From Zopfochytrium polystomum (Eukaryota > Chytridiomycota > Chytridiomycetes > Chytridiales > Chytridiaceae): 20,857 bases of DNA. Where the stretch lies: NCBI GenBank assembly GCA_025765615.1, contig JAIVFJ010000590.1:1-20857 (forward strand), read 5' to 3'. The position numbers and the translations under genes are program-made. Positions 7,202 through 16,573 of this stretch are shown piece after piece (positions within the stretch are counted from its first letter, which is position 1; the number at the start of each line of letters is the position of its first letter). The notes beneath the pieces were generated by a model. It did not search any database, was not told the origin of the DNA, and saw only the letters and a program-made list of their open reading frames with translations.

Positions 7202-10200
7202 TGGACTTAGATTTGGATTTGTGAACTTGAACTGCTCGCTCTCAGGACATGTCAAGAACATAGACCAAGCATTTTCAGATATCCATTCAGACTATATTTT
7301 GTTGGCGGACACTGGGATCACTGTGGTGGAGAGTAACCCGTTGAGGGGATTGGTGGCTGACTCAAGGGGACCGGCGTTGGAGTTTGAGGAGCGGCTTGGG
7401 CATAAGGGCAAGAAGGGGGTAGTCCATTCATAAGGGCAGGAGGATGGAGGAGGACCTGGTGGTTCAGACATTGGAGAAGGACACAAAGGGGGAGTGGGTC
7501 ATTGCGAGGATGTCAGAGATTATCATGGCAGTGGTGTACTTTGCACCCTCGACGGATTTGGAGGTGCTTCAGTCATTCTCAGCAACAGCAGACAGGATTG
7601 CAGGGGCTAATCCCCAGGCACCCTTTCTGATCATTGGAGATTTCAACACTTCACTGCAGGAGTACGGCTGTGCCCACTCGCAGCCCAGGCTGAGGGTGGA
7701 CTGGTGGCGCGCTTGGATTGATGGTTCAGGATGGAGCAGGGTTGAGCCAGTTCGAGGCCAAGTGGACCACCTTTCTCACCTAGAATTGCTGGCCCTGCAG
7801 GCAGGGGAGTCACTGACTTGCTCCTTGTGAATCGAGCTGGACTTGGAGCTGTGCATAACTTGGTTGTCCATGACGCACCTGAGGAACACTTGCCTTTCAC
7901 AGACCACAGGATGCTCACCTTTGAGCTTCGAACACACTTGACCATGAAGCCACCCTTTGAGAGGCTGAATGTGCGCAGGCTGATGCTGAGACAAGTCCAG
8001 TATGAGAAGAAACTTGCAGAGACCAGGAAGCCCTTGAGACAAGAGATTCACTCAGCGTGGAAGACTGTGAATGCGGCTGCTGTAGCCCAGGAGGAGTGGT
8101 CTTTTGAGCGCAGACGTGCCTGTGCAGACTCTGTATCTCAGTTGGTGGTGAAGTGGCTTGTGGACACTGGAATCCAAGTGGCTGGGAAGACCAAGTTTAG
8201 GGGTGGTGCAGGCGGCCCTGATGTCGAGGAGAAGCATTTGGAGGAGCTGAAGCGCCGGCGGGACTTGTCCCGCATGGAGGCTGAAGCCCACCCTGATGCT
8301 GATCCTGTCGGGCAGAAGGACGCCTGGGCAAAGTTCAGGCAGTGGAACCGGCTGACAAAGGTGGCCATCAAACGCTACAGGAAGAGGGTGTACTCTGCTG
8401 TGCAGGATTTAGCTGTCAAGGACTTTGCTGCTGAAGCCAAGAGAATCAAGTGTCAGAAATCCAGAGTGGAGCGCACTCACTGTGCCCTTGACCCTCAGAA
8501 ACTTCCAGATTATGCTGAGCACTTTAGGGGAACCATTGGCCATGAGCCAACTGGTACTGATGCCGTCAACCAGAATGTGTTAGCTGCCTGCAGTGCTGAA
8601 CGACTCATGGTGCCTCTGAAGCTTTCTGAAGTTGCCTGGATCAAGAAGAATGCTGTGGAAGAAGGCCTGCAGGATTGCACCCCGGGGCAAAGCCCCAGGG
8701 GAGGATGCCCTGTTTGGCGAACTGGTGTGCATTGCCCCACATGTGGTGGCTCCTGTGTTGCAGAGATTCTTTCAGCTGCTTGCAGCCCTCCAGGTGGTTC
8801 CCACACTCTGGGGGATCGCGAATGTTGCCCTGGTGTACAAGAACAAGGGGGTGAACACTGATGTGGCAAACTACAGGCCAATCTCTCTGTGCTCAAGGTT
8901 GAGGCTGGTGTATGAGCGGGTGTTGGCCCCGCAGGTGGAAAGAGTGGTTGAAGGAATGATCCACCCTTCACAGGGTGGGTTCAGGCGCCACAGGTCCACC
9001 ATGGACCAGGCATTCACTCTGCATGAGCTTCAGCAACAGTACCCTGATCTGACTGTGGTGTACTTGGACATCAAGGCTGCCTATGATTGCACAAACAGGA
9101 ACTATGTGTGGGAGTCCATCTGGAATGCCAAGAATGACAAGAGTCCTGAGTTTACCAGGAACCAGTTGCTGCCGATTCTCAGATCCTTGTTTGACTTTAA
9201 TGCGTGCCAGCTTCTGGTCATGGGCCAGAAGTCTGATCTGATTCCAGTGACGCGGGGATTTCTACAGGGAACTGTGCTGTCCCCAATGCTGTTCAATGTT
9301 GCCATCAACTCGCTGCCTGAGGCGCTCTCCAGGGTGCCCCACAGCCAGGTGCAATGTGGTGGATTGAAGATCAACTCTCTGCTGTTTGCTGATGACTCTG
9401 CAGTGTTTGCAAGGAACAAGGCTGTCCTTCAGAAGATGCTTGATGAAGTCCACAACTGGTCCCAGAGGCGGGGCATGACTTTTGCAGCACAGAAATGTGT
9501 TGTTGTTTCCAAGACAAGGAACCTGAGATTGCAGATGAATGGGGTGGTACTCCCCCAGGAGAAGACCACACTGCAGTTGGGACTTGTGCGTGATTGCAAC
9601 GGCATCGACTTGAGACGTCTCTGCAGATGAGGGTGAAGAAGACTGAGAAGATGCTTCAGTTTCTGAAATCTCGAGGGTTCAATGGCTGGGGATTCCGGCC
9701 TGTGAATGCGTACAGGGTGTACATGTGTTTCCTGCGACCCATGCTGGAGTATGGGTTTGCACTGAGGCCAAATTCAGAGGCCTTCTTGGCCCCGGCCCAG
9801 AAGGTCCAGGACATGTGTTTGCGTCAGGCTCTGTCGTTTGGGAAAACATCCAGCACTGTGGCAATGCATCTGATCTTTGGAGTGGTGCCAATGGTTGCAC
9901 GCAACAAGATGCTGAATGCAAGATATTTCTACAGACTGCACCACATTCAGGACCAGAGAAACACCACTGCACACATGTACAGGCACATGGCGGAGCGGGG
10001 GCGGCGGGCTCCTGCAGGATCCCTCACCAGGCTCACTCTGTTCACACCAGATGTGAATCTATATTTTGGGTCAGTGCCACGGAAGGCCTTGGCACAGATT
10101 CCGTTTGTCAGACACAGGACTTATCCATATGACCTTGAAGTTACCAGAACTGAGCCCAGGAACATTGATGCTGTCGCTATGCAGAAGATGCACACTGTGT

Positions 10201-10949
10201 CACTTGAGAAGTATAAGGAAAAGGCCAACTTGACTGGAGTGGTGGCACCCCTGGTGGTCCCCCCTCACCGGGGGCCCTGCCAGGTGGTTCGTTCTGGTGC
10301 AATGTTTAACAGGAGGTGGTTGAGATGCCTTGTGGCATGGATGGGTGGCCGTGTTGCCTACCACCAGAAGTGCAAGAAGTGTGATGCTGAGCTGGACAGG
10401 AACCATGCCTTGGAGTGTTCAGGTGTGCGCCGCCTCCTGGAGGCGGACTACCCTGAGTGCGTCCCAAGCCTGGAGCAGGCGAGGAGGAACATCACAGTGC
10501 TGGATCTGTTGCTGCAGACTCTGACTTTCTGGGCGCCCTACACAGCCAATGATGCAGATAAGATCCCTCAGGAGACGAGGGTTGCTTCAAAGAAACTGGG
10601 GATGAAGCTTGCTAGGCTGATTGCAAAGATTCGAGTGGAATGCGCTGGAATGAGGGACTTTGTGGATGCTTCAGAGACCACAGCAGAACAGGAGGCAGAT
10701 TATTTGATGGAAGCAGGGACAGTGGATGATAGGAGGGCGGATTTGAGGACTCGCATGCAGATGGCGCAGGTGCGGCGGCAAGCTAGGGAAGCCCTGCGTA
10801 CGCACTGGGATCCAGTGCGCAACAAGGGGTTTAGGGAATCGAGGAACAGGTGGCTGGCTAAGGAGACCCAGGCAGTGATGGGGAAGCCGGACGGATCCGG
10901 GTGGGTCGACTCTGATACAGATAGCGCTGTTTCAGTGGGAGGTGGATGA
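7194..10949 (+). pseudogene. ORF2 (APE endonuclease-reverse transcriptase) of copy B, frameshifted
   Basis: Nearly identical to the intact ORF2 of copy C but interrupted by small indels: an extra G near 7422, an extra A and an extra T near 7760-7772, an extra G near 8664, and a missing T near 9610. Between these, all landmarks are present: GDFN (about 7640), FTDHRML (about 7898-7918), YLDIKAAYD (9061-9087), FADD (9385-9396), a CX2CX7HX3C zinc knuckle (about 10369-10416) and FWAPYTAND. Relative to C there is also a 6-base in-frame deletion and a patch of altered sequence near 7320-7400. Most of these indels change short homopolymer runs, so assembly error is a real alternative to decay. As given, no full-length product can be made. 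Confidence 0.85.
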
Positions 10950-11242
10950 GTGTCTGTTTCTTTTGCCTCATCATTTGTTTTCCATTTGTTTTTTGTTGTG
11001 TTGTCTTTCTATTTTCAAGCTGTTGTCTGGTTTAAGTTTGTTTCTACTGTTCTTTCTGCTTTCTTCTCTTCACCTTGGCCTCTTTGTCTTTCTTCTTCTT
11101 TGACTTTCCCTCTCTCTCTCACATGTGCCCCCTCTGACCTCTTGGACTTTCTTTCTTGTCCTTCACACGCATGTACCTTTTTTAACTTTCAAGCTGCAGA
11201 TTCCTCACCTTCGGGTTGGAGCGAATAATACACTATTGAAAA
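10950..11242 (+). other. 3' UTR of copy B
   Basis: About 290 bases, strongly T-rich on the + strand and almost identical to the tail of copy C. It ends with AACTTTCAAGCTGCAGATTC, a UUCG hairpin, GGAGCGAATAATACACTATT and GAAAA. No long poly(A) tail follows; telomeric repeat comes directly. Apparent reading frames through the T-rich part are not conserved in copy A. Confidence 0.7.
11204..11219 (+). other. Candidate 3'-terminal UUCG hairpin of copy B
   Basis: ACC-TTCG-GGT at 11207-11216 forms a stem closed by the very stable C(UUCG)G tetraloop, with weaker outer pairs (C-G and U-G around one mismatch). Copy C has the same hairpin at 15761-15776, and copy A has a different stem at the same place. 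It is a candidate recognition structure for the element's RT. Confidence 0.45.
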
Positions 11243-11254
11243 GTTAGGGTTAGG
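11243..11254 (+). repeat. Telomeric tract between copies B and C
   Basis: GTTAGGGTTAGG, two units, follows the GAAAA end of copy B. Copy C continues directly in the middle of ORF1, and the bases GGTT or GTT are shared by telomere and element. Confidence 0.85.
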
Positions 11255-11757
11255 TTGGCCGGGCTGCACCCCGCCACAGTTTGAGACTGCTATTCACTGC
11301 TGCAAATGGATTCCCACGCGTTCCTGAGATTTCTGTGATTGGCAAGCATGCGTCGCTGATGGAATGCTGGGTTCTGGAATCTGAGAAGGCCAAGTTTGTG
11401 GCGGCCTGTAAAAAGGCTGAGGTTGTGGTGGATGATGAGTGTGAACCCTGGAAACCCTCACGCCTTCGATTGGGGGCTGAGGCTGAAGCTGCTGCTGTGC
11501 GTGCATATCTGAGCCGTATTGCTGGAATTCTGAACCACCCGACATTCCGCCCATCTGTGCTGCTGGCAAAGTCTATCTGTGAATTTGTGCCCCGCCGGTT
11601 TGTGGCTGACCTGAAGGTGAAGCTTCGCGACCCGTCACACTTTCCCACCAAGGGGAAGGAGCCGGAGACGGAGGCAGAACCTTTAGAGACACCCAGGCCC
11701 CGAGGGGCTGAAGACACAGGAGCTTCCAGTGGTGCCGACGCCATGCTTGATGATTGA
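11255..11757 (+). pseudogene. 5'-truncated ORF1 remnant of copy C
   Basis: Contains only the last part of ORF1: GRAAPRHSLRLLFTAANGFPRVPEISVIGK through the GILNHPTFRP block to the stop at 11755-11757. Upstream, in frame, the telomeric junction gives a TAG at 11251-11253. The zinc-ribbon module, linker and coiled coil are absent, so no working ORF1 protein is expected. The reading frame of what remains is undamaged, which fits a recent truncation. Confidence 0.85.
11750..11757 (+). promoter_or_regulatory. ORF1 stop / ORF2 start overlap in copy C
   Basis: ATGATTGA: ORF2 ATG at 11750-11752, ORF1 TGA at 11755-11757. Identical to copies B and D and kept although most of ORF1 is gone. Confidence 0.7.
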
Positions 11758-14700
11758 TGGACTTAGATTTGGATTTGTGAACTTGAACTGCTCGCTCTCA
11801 GGACATGTCAAGAACATAGACCAAGCATTTTCAGATATCCATTCAGACTATATTTTGTTGGCGGACACTGGGATTTGTGTGACGGAAAGTAATCCATTGA
11901 GGGGGATGGTGGCGGAGTCTCGTGGGCCCCCCCTGGAGTATGTGGTGCGACAGGCAATTGGGCATAAGGGCAAGAAGGGGGTATCCATTCATAAGGGCAG
12001 GAGGATGGAGGAGGACCTGGTGGTTCAGACACTGGAGAAGGACACAAAGGGGGAGTGGGTCATTGCGAGGATGTCAGAGATTATCATGGCAGTGGTGTAC
12101 TTTGCACCCTCGACGGATTTGGAGGTGCTTCAGTCATTCTCAGCAACAGCAGACAGGATTGCAGGGGCTAATCCCCAGGCACCCTTTCTGATCATTGGAG
12201 ATTTCAACACTTCACTGCAGGAGTATGGCTGTGCCCACTCGCAGCCCAGGCTGAGGGTGGACTGGTGGCGTGCCTGGATTGATGGTTCAGGATGGAGCAG
12301 GGTTGAGCCAGTTCGGGGACAGTGGACCACTTTCTCACCTAGAATTGCTGGCCCCGTGGGCAGGGGAGTCACTGACTTGCTCCTTGTGAATCGAGCTGGA
12401 CTTGGAGCTGTGCATAACTTGGTTGTCCATGACGCACCTGAGGAACACTTGGCCTTCACAGATCACAGGATGCTCACCTTTGAGCTTCGAACACACTTGA
12501 CCATGAAACCACCCTTTGAGAGACTGAATGTGCGCAGGCTGATGCTGAGACAAGTCCAGTATGAGAAGAAACTTGCAGAGACCAGGAAGCCATTGAGACA
12601 AGAGATTCACTCAGCATGGAAGACTGTGAATGCTGCTGCTGTAGCCCAGGAGGAGTGGTCTTTTGAGCGCAGACGTGCCTGTGCAGATTCTGTATCTCAG
12701 TTGGTGGTGAAGTGGCTTGTTGACACTGGCGTCCAAGTGGCTGGGAAGACCAAGTTTAGGGGTGGTGCAGGTGGCCCTGATGTTGAGGAGAAGCATTTGG
12801 AGGAGCTGAAGCGCCGGCGTGACTTGTCGCGCATGGAGGCTGAAGCCCACCCTGATGATGATCCTGTCAGGCAGAAGGACGCCTGGGCAAAGTTCAGGCA
12901 GTGGAACCGGCTGACAAAGGTGGCCATCAAACGCTACAGGAAGAGGGTATACTCTGCTGTGCAGGATTTAGCTGTCAAGGACTTTGCTGCTGAAGCCAAG
13001 AGAATCAAGTGTCAGAAATCCAGAGTGGAGCGCACTCACTGTGCCCTTGACCCTCAGAAACTTCCAGACTATGCTGATCACTTTAGGGGAACCATTGGCC
13101 ATGAGCCAACTGGTACTGATGCCGTCAACCAGGATGTCTTAGCTGCCTGCAGTGCTGAACGACTCATGGTGCCTCTGAAGCTTTCTGAAGTTGCCTGGAT
13201 CAAGAAGAATGCTGTGGAAGAAGCCTGCAAGATTGCACCCCGGGGCAAAGCCCCAGGGGAGGATGCCCTGTTTGGCGAACTGGTGTGCATTGCCCCACAT
13301 GTGGTGGCTCCTGTGTTGCAGAGATTCTTTCAGCTGCTTGCAGCCCTCCAGGTGGTTCCCACACTCTGGGGGATCGCAAATGTTGCCCTGGTGTACAAGA
13401 ACAAGGGGGTGAACACTGATGTGGCAAACTACAGGCCAATTTCTCTGTGCTCAAGGTTGAGGCTGGTGTATGAGCGGGTGTTGGCCCCGCAGGTGGAAAG
13501 AGTGGTTGAAGGAATGGTCCACCCCTCACAGGGTGGTTTCAGGCGCCACAGGTCCACCATGGACCAGGCATTCACTCTGCATGAGCTTCAGCAACAGTAC
13601 CCTGATCTGACTGTGGTGTACTTGGACATCAAGGCTGCCTATGATTGCACAAACAGGAACTATGTGTGGGAGTCCATCTGGAATGCCAAGAATGACAAGA
13701 GTCCTGAGTTCACCAGGAACCAGTTGCTGCCGATTCTCAGATCCTTGTTTGACTTTAATGCGTGCCAGCTTCTGGTCATGGGCCAGAAGTCTGATCAGAT
13801 TCCAGTGACCCGGGGATTTCTACAGGGAACTGTGTTGTCCCCAATGCTGTTCAATGTTGCCATCAACTCGCTGCCTGAGGCGCTCTCCAGGGTGCCCCAC
13901 AGCCAGTTGCAATGTGGTGGATTGAAGATCAACTCTCTGCTTTTTGCTGATGACTCTGCAGTGTTTGCACGGGACAAGACTGTCCTTCAGAAAATGCTTG
14001 ATGAAGTCCACAACTGGTCACAGAGGCGGGGCATGACCTTTGCAGCACAGAAATGTGTTGTTGTTTCCAAGACAAGGAACCTGAGATTGCAGATGAATGG
14101 GGTGGTGCTCCCCCAGGAGAAGACCACACTGCAGTTGGGACTTGTGCGTGATTGCAACGGCATTGACTTTGAGACGTCTCTGCAGATGAGGGTGAAGAAG
14201 ACTGAGAAGATGCTTCAGTTTCTGAAATCTCGAGGGTTCAATGGCTGGGGATTCCGGCCTGTGAATGCGTACAGGGTGTACATGTGTTTCCTGCGACCCA
14301 TGCTGGAGTATGGGTTTGCATTGAGGCCAAATTCAGAGGCCTTCTTGGCCCCGGCCCAGAAGGTCCAGGACATGTGTTTGCGTCAGGCTTTATCTTTTGG
14401 GAAAACATCCAGCACTGTGGCAATGCACCTGATCTTTGGAGTGGTGCCAATGGTTGCACGCAACAAGATGTTGAACGCGAGATATTTCTACAGACTGCAC
14501 CACACTCAGGACCAGAGAAACACCACCGCACACATGTACAGGCACATGGCTGAGCGGGGGAGGCGGGCCCCTGCAGGATCCCTCACCAGGCTCACTCTGT
14601 TCACACCGAATGTGGATCTATATTTTGGGTCGGTGCCACAGAAGGCCTTGGCACAGATTCCGTTTGTCAGACACAGGACTTATCCATATGACCTTGAAGT

Positions 14701-15508
14701 TACCAGATCTGAGCCCAAGAACATTGATGCTGTCGCTATGCAGAAGATGCACACTGTGTCACTTGAGAAGTATAAGGAAAAGGCCACCCTGACTGGAGTG
14801 GCGGCACCCCTGGTGGTCCCCCCTCACCGGGGGCCCTGCCAGGTGGTTCGTTCTGGTGCAATGTTTAACAGGAGGTGGTTGAGATGCCTTGTGGCTTGGA
14901 TGGGAGGTCGTGTGGCCTATCACCAGAAGTGCAAGAAGTGTGATGCTGAGCTGGACAGGAACCATGCCTTGGAGTGTTCAGGTGTGCGCCGCCTCCTGGA
15001 GGCGGACCACCCTGAGTGCGTCCCAAGCGTGGAGCAGGCAAGAAGGAACATCACAGTGCTGGATCTGCTGCTACAGACTCTGACTTTCTGGGCACCATAC
15101 ACAGCCAATGATGCAGATAAGATCCCCCAGGAGACGAGGGTTGCTTCAAAGAAACTGGGGATGAAGCTTGCTAGGCTGATTGCAAAGATTCGAGTGGAAT
15201 GTGCTGGAATGAGGGACTTTGTGGATGCTTCAGAGACCACAGCAGAACAGGAGGCAGATTATTTGATGGAAGCAGGGACAGTGGATGATAGGAGGGCGGA
15301 TCTGAGGACTCGCATGCAGATGGCGCAGGTGCGGAGGCAAGCTAGGGAAGCCCTGCGTGCGCACTGGGATCCAGTGCGCAACAAGGGGTTTAGGGAATCG
15401 AGGAACAGGTGGTTGAATAAGGAAACCCAGGGAGTGACGGGGAAGCCGGACGGATCTGGATGGGTTGACTCTGATACAGAGAGCGGTGCTTCAGTGGGAG
15501 GTGGATGA
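11750..15508 (+). CDS. Intact ORF2 of copy C: APE-type endonuclease, reverse transcriptase, zinc knuckle
   Basis: The only complete ORF2 in the window, 1252 residues from the ATG overlapping the ORF1 stop. Residues 1-240 form an APE-like endonuclease: N-terminal FGFVNLN, LLADTG (Asp39 where the family normally has Glu), VVYFAPS, GDFN (150-153) and TDHR (237-240). Residues about 535-800 are the reverse transcriptase: ANYRPISLCS, YLDIKAAYD (624-632, Asp626), GFLQGTVLSPMLFN and FADD (732-735, catalytic Asp734 and Asp735). Cys1061, Cys1064, His1072 and Cys1076 form a CX2CX7HX3C knuckle, followed by FWAPYTAND and an acidic tail. No RNase H is seen. Expected role: nick the target DNA and prime reverse transcription of element RNA at the nick. 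Telomere targeting is inferred from where all copies sit. Domain order resembles the R1/TRAS/SART group, but a tree is needed for placement. Confidence 0.93.
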   Translation: MIDGLRFGFVNLNCSLSGHVKNIDQAFSDIHSDYILLADTGICVTESNPLRGMVAESRGPPLEYVVRQAIGHKGKKGVSIHKGRRMEEDLVVQTLEKDTKGEWVIARMSEIIMAVVYFAPSTDLEVLQSFSATADRIAGANPQAPFLIIGDFNTSLQEYGCAHSQPRLRVDWWRAWIDGSGWSRVEPVRGQWTTFSPRIAGPVGRGVTDLLLVNRAGLGAVHNLVVHDAPEEHLAFTDHRMLTFELRTHLTMKPPFERLNVRRLMLRQVQYEKKLAETRKPLRQEIHSAWKTVNAAAVAQEEWSFERRRACADSVSQLVVKWLVDTGVQVAGKTKFRGGAGGPDVEEKHLEELKRRRDLSRMEAEAHPDDDPVRQKDAWAKFRQWNRLTKVAIKRYRKRVYSAVQDLAVKDFAAEAKRIKCQKSRVERTHCALDPQKLPDYADHFRGTIGHEPTGTDAVNQDVLAACSAERLMVPLKLSEVAWIKKNAVEEACKIAPRGKAPGEDALFGELVCIAPHVVAPVLQRFFQLLAALQVVPTLWGIANVALVYKNKGVNTDVANYRPISLCSRLRLVYERVLAPQVERVVEGMVHPSQGGFRRHRSTMDQAFTLHELQQQYPDLTVVYLDIKAAYDCTNRNYVWESIWNAKNDKSPEFTRNQLLPILRSLFDFNACQLLVMGQKSDQIPVTRGFLQGTVLSPMLFNVAINSLPEALSRVPHSQLQCGGLKINSLLFADDSAVFARDKTVLQKMLDEVHNWSQRRGMTFAAQKCVVVSKTRNLRLQMNGVVLPQEKTTLQLGLVRDCNGIDFETSLQMRVKKTEKMLQFLKSRGFNGWGFRPVNAYRVYMCFLRPMLEYGFALRPNSEAFLAPAQKVQDMCLRQALSFGKTSSTVAMHLIFGVVPMVARNKMLNARYFYRLHHTQDQRNTTAHMYRHMAERGRRAPAGSLTRLTLFTPNVDLYFGSVPQKALAQIPFVRHRTYPYDLEVTRSEPKNIDAVAMQKMHTVSLEKYKEKATLTGVAAPLVVPPHRGPCQVVRSGAMFNRRWLRCLVAWMGGRVAYHQKCKKCDAELDRNHALECSGVRRLLEADHPECVPSVEQARRNITVLDLLLQTLTFWAPYTANDADKIPQETRVASKKLGMKLARLIAKIRVECAGMRDFVDASETTAEQEADYLMEAGTVDDRRADLRTRMQMAQVRRQAREALRAHWDPVRNKGFRESRNRWLNKETQGVTGKPDGSGWVDSDTESGASVGGG

Positions 15509-15799
15509 GTGTCTGTTTCTTTTGCCTCATCATTTGTTTTCCATTTGTTTTTGTTGTGTTGTCTTTCTATTTTCAAGCTGTTGTCTGGTTTAAGTTTGTT
15601 TCTACTGTTCTTTCTGCTTTCTTCTCTTCACCTTGGCCTCTTTGTTTTTCTTCTTCTTTGACTTTCTCTCTCTCTCTCACATGTGCCCCCTCTGACCTCT
15701 TGGACTTTCTTTCCTTTCCTTCACACGCATGTACTTTTTTAACTTTCAAGCTGCAGATTCCTCACCTTCGGGTTGGAGCGAATAATACACTATTGAAAA
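15509..15799 (+). other. 3' UTR of copy C
   Basis: T-rich tail almost identical to that of copy B, differing by a few substitutions and one T in a T run near 15550. It ends in the conserved terminal block, hairpin, AATAATACACTATT and GAAAA. Confidence 0.7.
15761..15776 (+). other. Candidate 3'-terminal UUCG hairpin of copy C
   Basis: Same 16 bases as in copy B: ACC-TTCG-GGT core with weaker outer pairs. Lies 23 bases before the end of the element. Confidence 0.45.
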
Positions 15800-15813
15800 G
15801 TTAGGGTTAGGGG
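15800..15813 (+). repeat. Telomeric tract between copies C and D
   Basis: GTTAGGGTTAGGGG, identical in sequence and length to the A/B junction, following GAAAA and preceding the 5' leader of copy D. Confidence 0.85.
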
Positions 15814-15838
15814 ACTTTTTCTTTCTTCACATTCTCGT
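15812..15838 (+). promoter_or_regulatory. Conserved 5'-terminal pyrimidine-rich box of copy D
   Basis: GGACTTTTTCTTTCTTCACA followed by TTCTCGT, matching the start of copy B. It is a possible initiator element; its function is unproven. Confidence 0.35.
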
Positions 15839-16573
15839 AGCGGGTCGAAGACACGCTCGAGGACGACGTCGCAAGGCAAAGTCAAGGTCAACTTCGACTT
15901 CAACCTGTCCAAACAAACCAAACTCCCTTTCGCGCCGATCACCACCACACCCACCGCCACCGCCGCGCCTTCTGAAGCTGTCCTAGGCAGTCAAGAAATC
16001 GCCGGTAGTGCGCCGCAACCGCCGCCTCCGTTCCCGCGGGACCGATTCAACGTCACAACCGCTGAGGAATTCCACGCTCTCGAGCGTGATCTCTTCCGTT
16101 ATCACCAGAAGGCCATTCGCTGCGACGATTGCGGGAAGCCACTTGTATCCAAGGGGATCGCTGGCAATCCCAACTCAGTCTCAGGCGTCAAGCGGCTCTC
16201 CATCCATTGCACCAGTTGCAAACGATCGGCGTCGAGACGTTTCCACAAGGCGATCGCAGATCTGGACTCCACCGACGCAGACGACCTTGAAGCAGCTAAC
16301 AGGCGCGTATACACTGCAGCAGCCTCTGCCGCACCTCCGATCTCCGCCCTACCCCCCGCCACACCATCCCAACCCAGTCGGCACCCAAAACAGCGCACCC
16401 CCCCGTCAATCGACACGCTGAACGCGAAACGAGGTCGGCCAGCATCGTGCGACGCTGCCCCTCCGCCCACCGGATCTGTGTCTGCATCCCGCGACACCGC
16501 GCTCCCCGCCCCCCCCGATAGTGACCCGTTCGACAACGACGACGACAATTGGCTTGTTGACACCAACTTCAAC
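15814..16573 (+). other. ATG-free 5' region of copy D
   Basis: No ATG in any + frame until 16574, about 760 bases from the element start, as in copy B, although the two copies are strongly diverged here. The ORF1 frame is open throughout and back into the telomeric tract, to a TGA at 15794-15796. Confidence 0.75.

Larger units (their letters stand above)
5199..11242 (+). mobile_element. Telomeric non-LTR retrotransposon copy B (full length, about 6.0 kb)
   Basis: Bounded on both sides by two-unit telomeric tracts and carrying all modules: 5' leader, ORF1, ORF2 with endonuclease, RT and zinc knuckle, and a 3' UTR ending in GAAAA. The 5' end is defined by comparison with copy D, which starts at the same point (GGGGACTTTTT followed by a CT-rich run and CTTCACA). 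ORF1 is open. ORF2 differs from the intact copy C mainly by single-base indels. From the middle of ORF1 to the 3' end it is nearly identical to D and C, so insertion or homogenisation was recent. There is no poly(A) tail beyond four A residues. Confidence 0.9.
11255..15799 (+). mobile_element. Telomeric non-LTR retrotransposon copy C (5'-truncated, intact ORF2)
   Basis: Begins within the ORF1 C-terminal domain at TTGGCCGGGCTGC, aligning with 17315 onward in copy D, and runs to the same GAAAA end as B. Loss of the 5' part with an intact 3' end is the usual result of incomplete reverse transcription in LINEs. ORF2 is complete. The ORF1 remnant shares with D the residues SRLRLGAE and KVKLRDPSH, where B has SRLRSGAE and KGKLRDLSH, so in this part C is closer to D than to B. 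Confidence 0.9.

Noticed and set aside
10950..11228. Hydrophobic small open frame in the 3' UTR of copy B (also at 15505-15804 in C)
   Set aside because: The Phe/Ser/Leu-rich content is what T/C-rich DNA yields in any frame. Copy A does not conserve it and there is no ATG-initiated domain.
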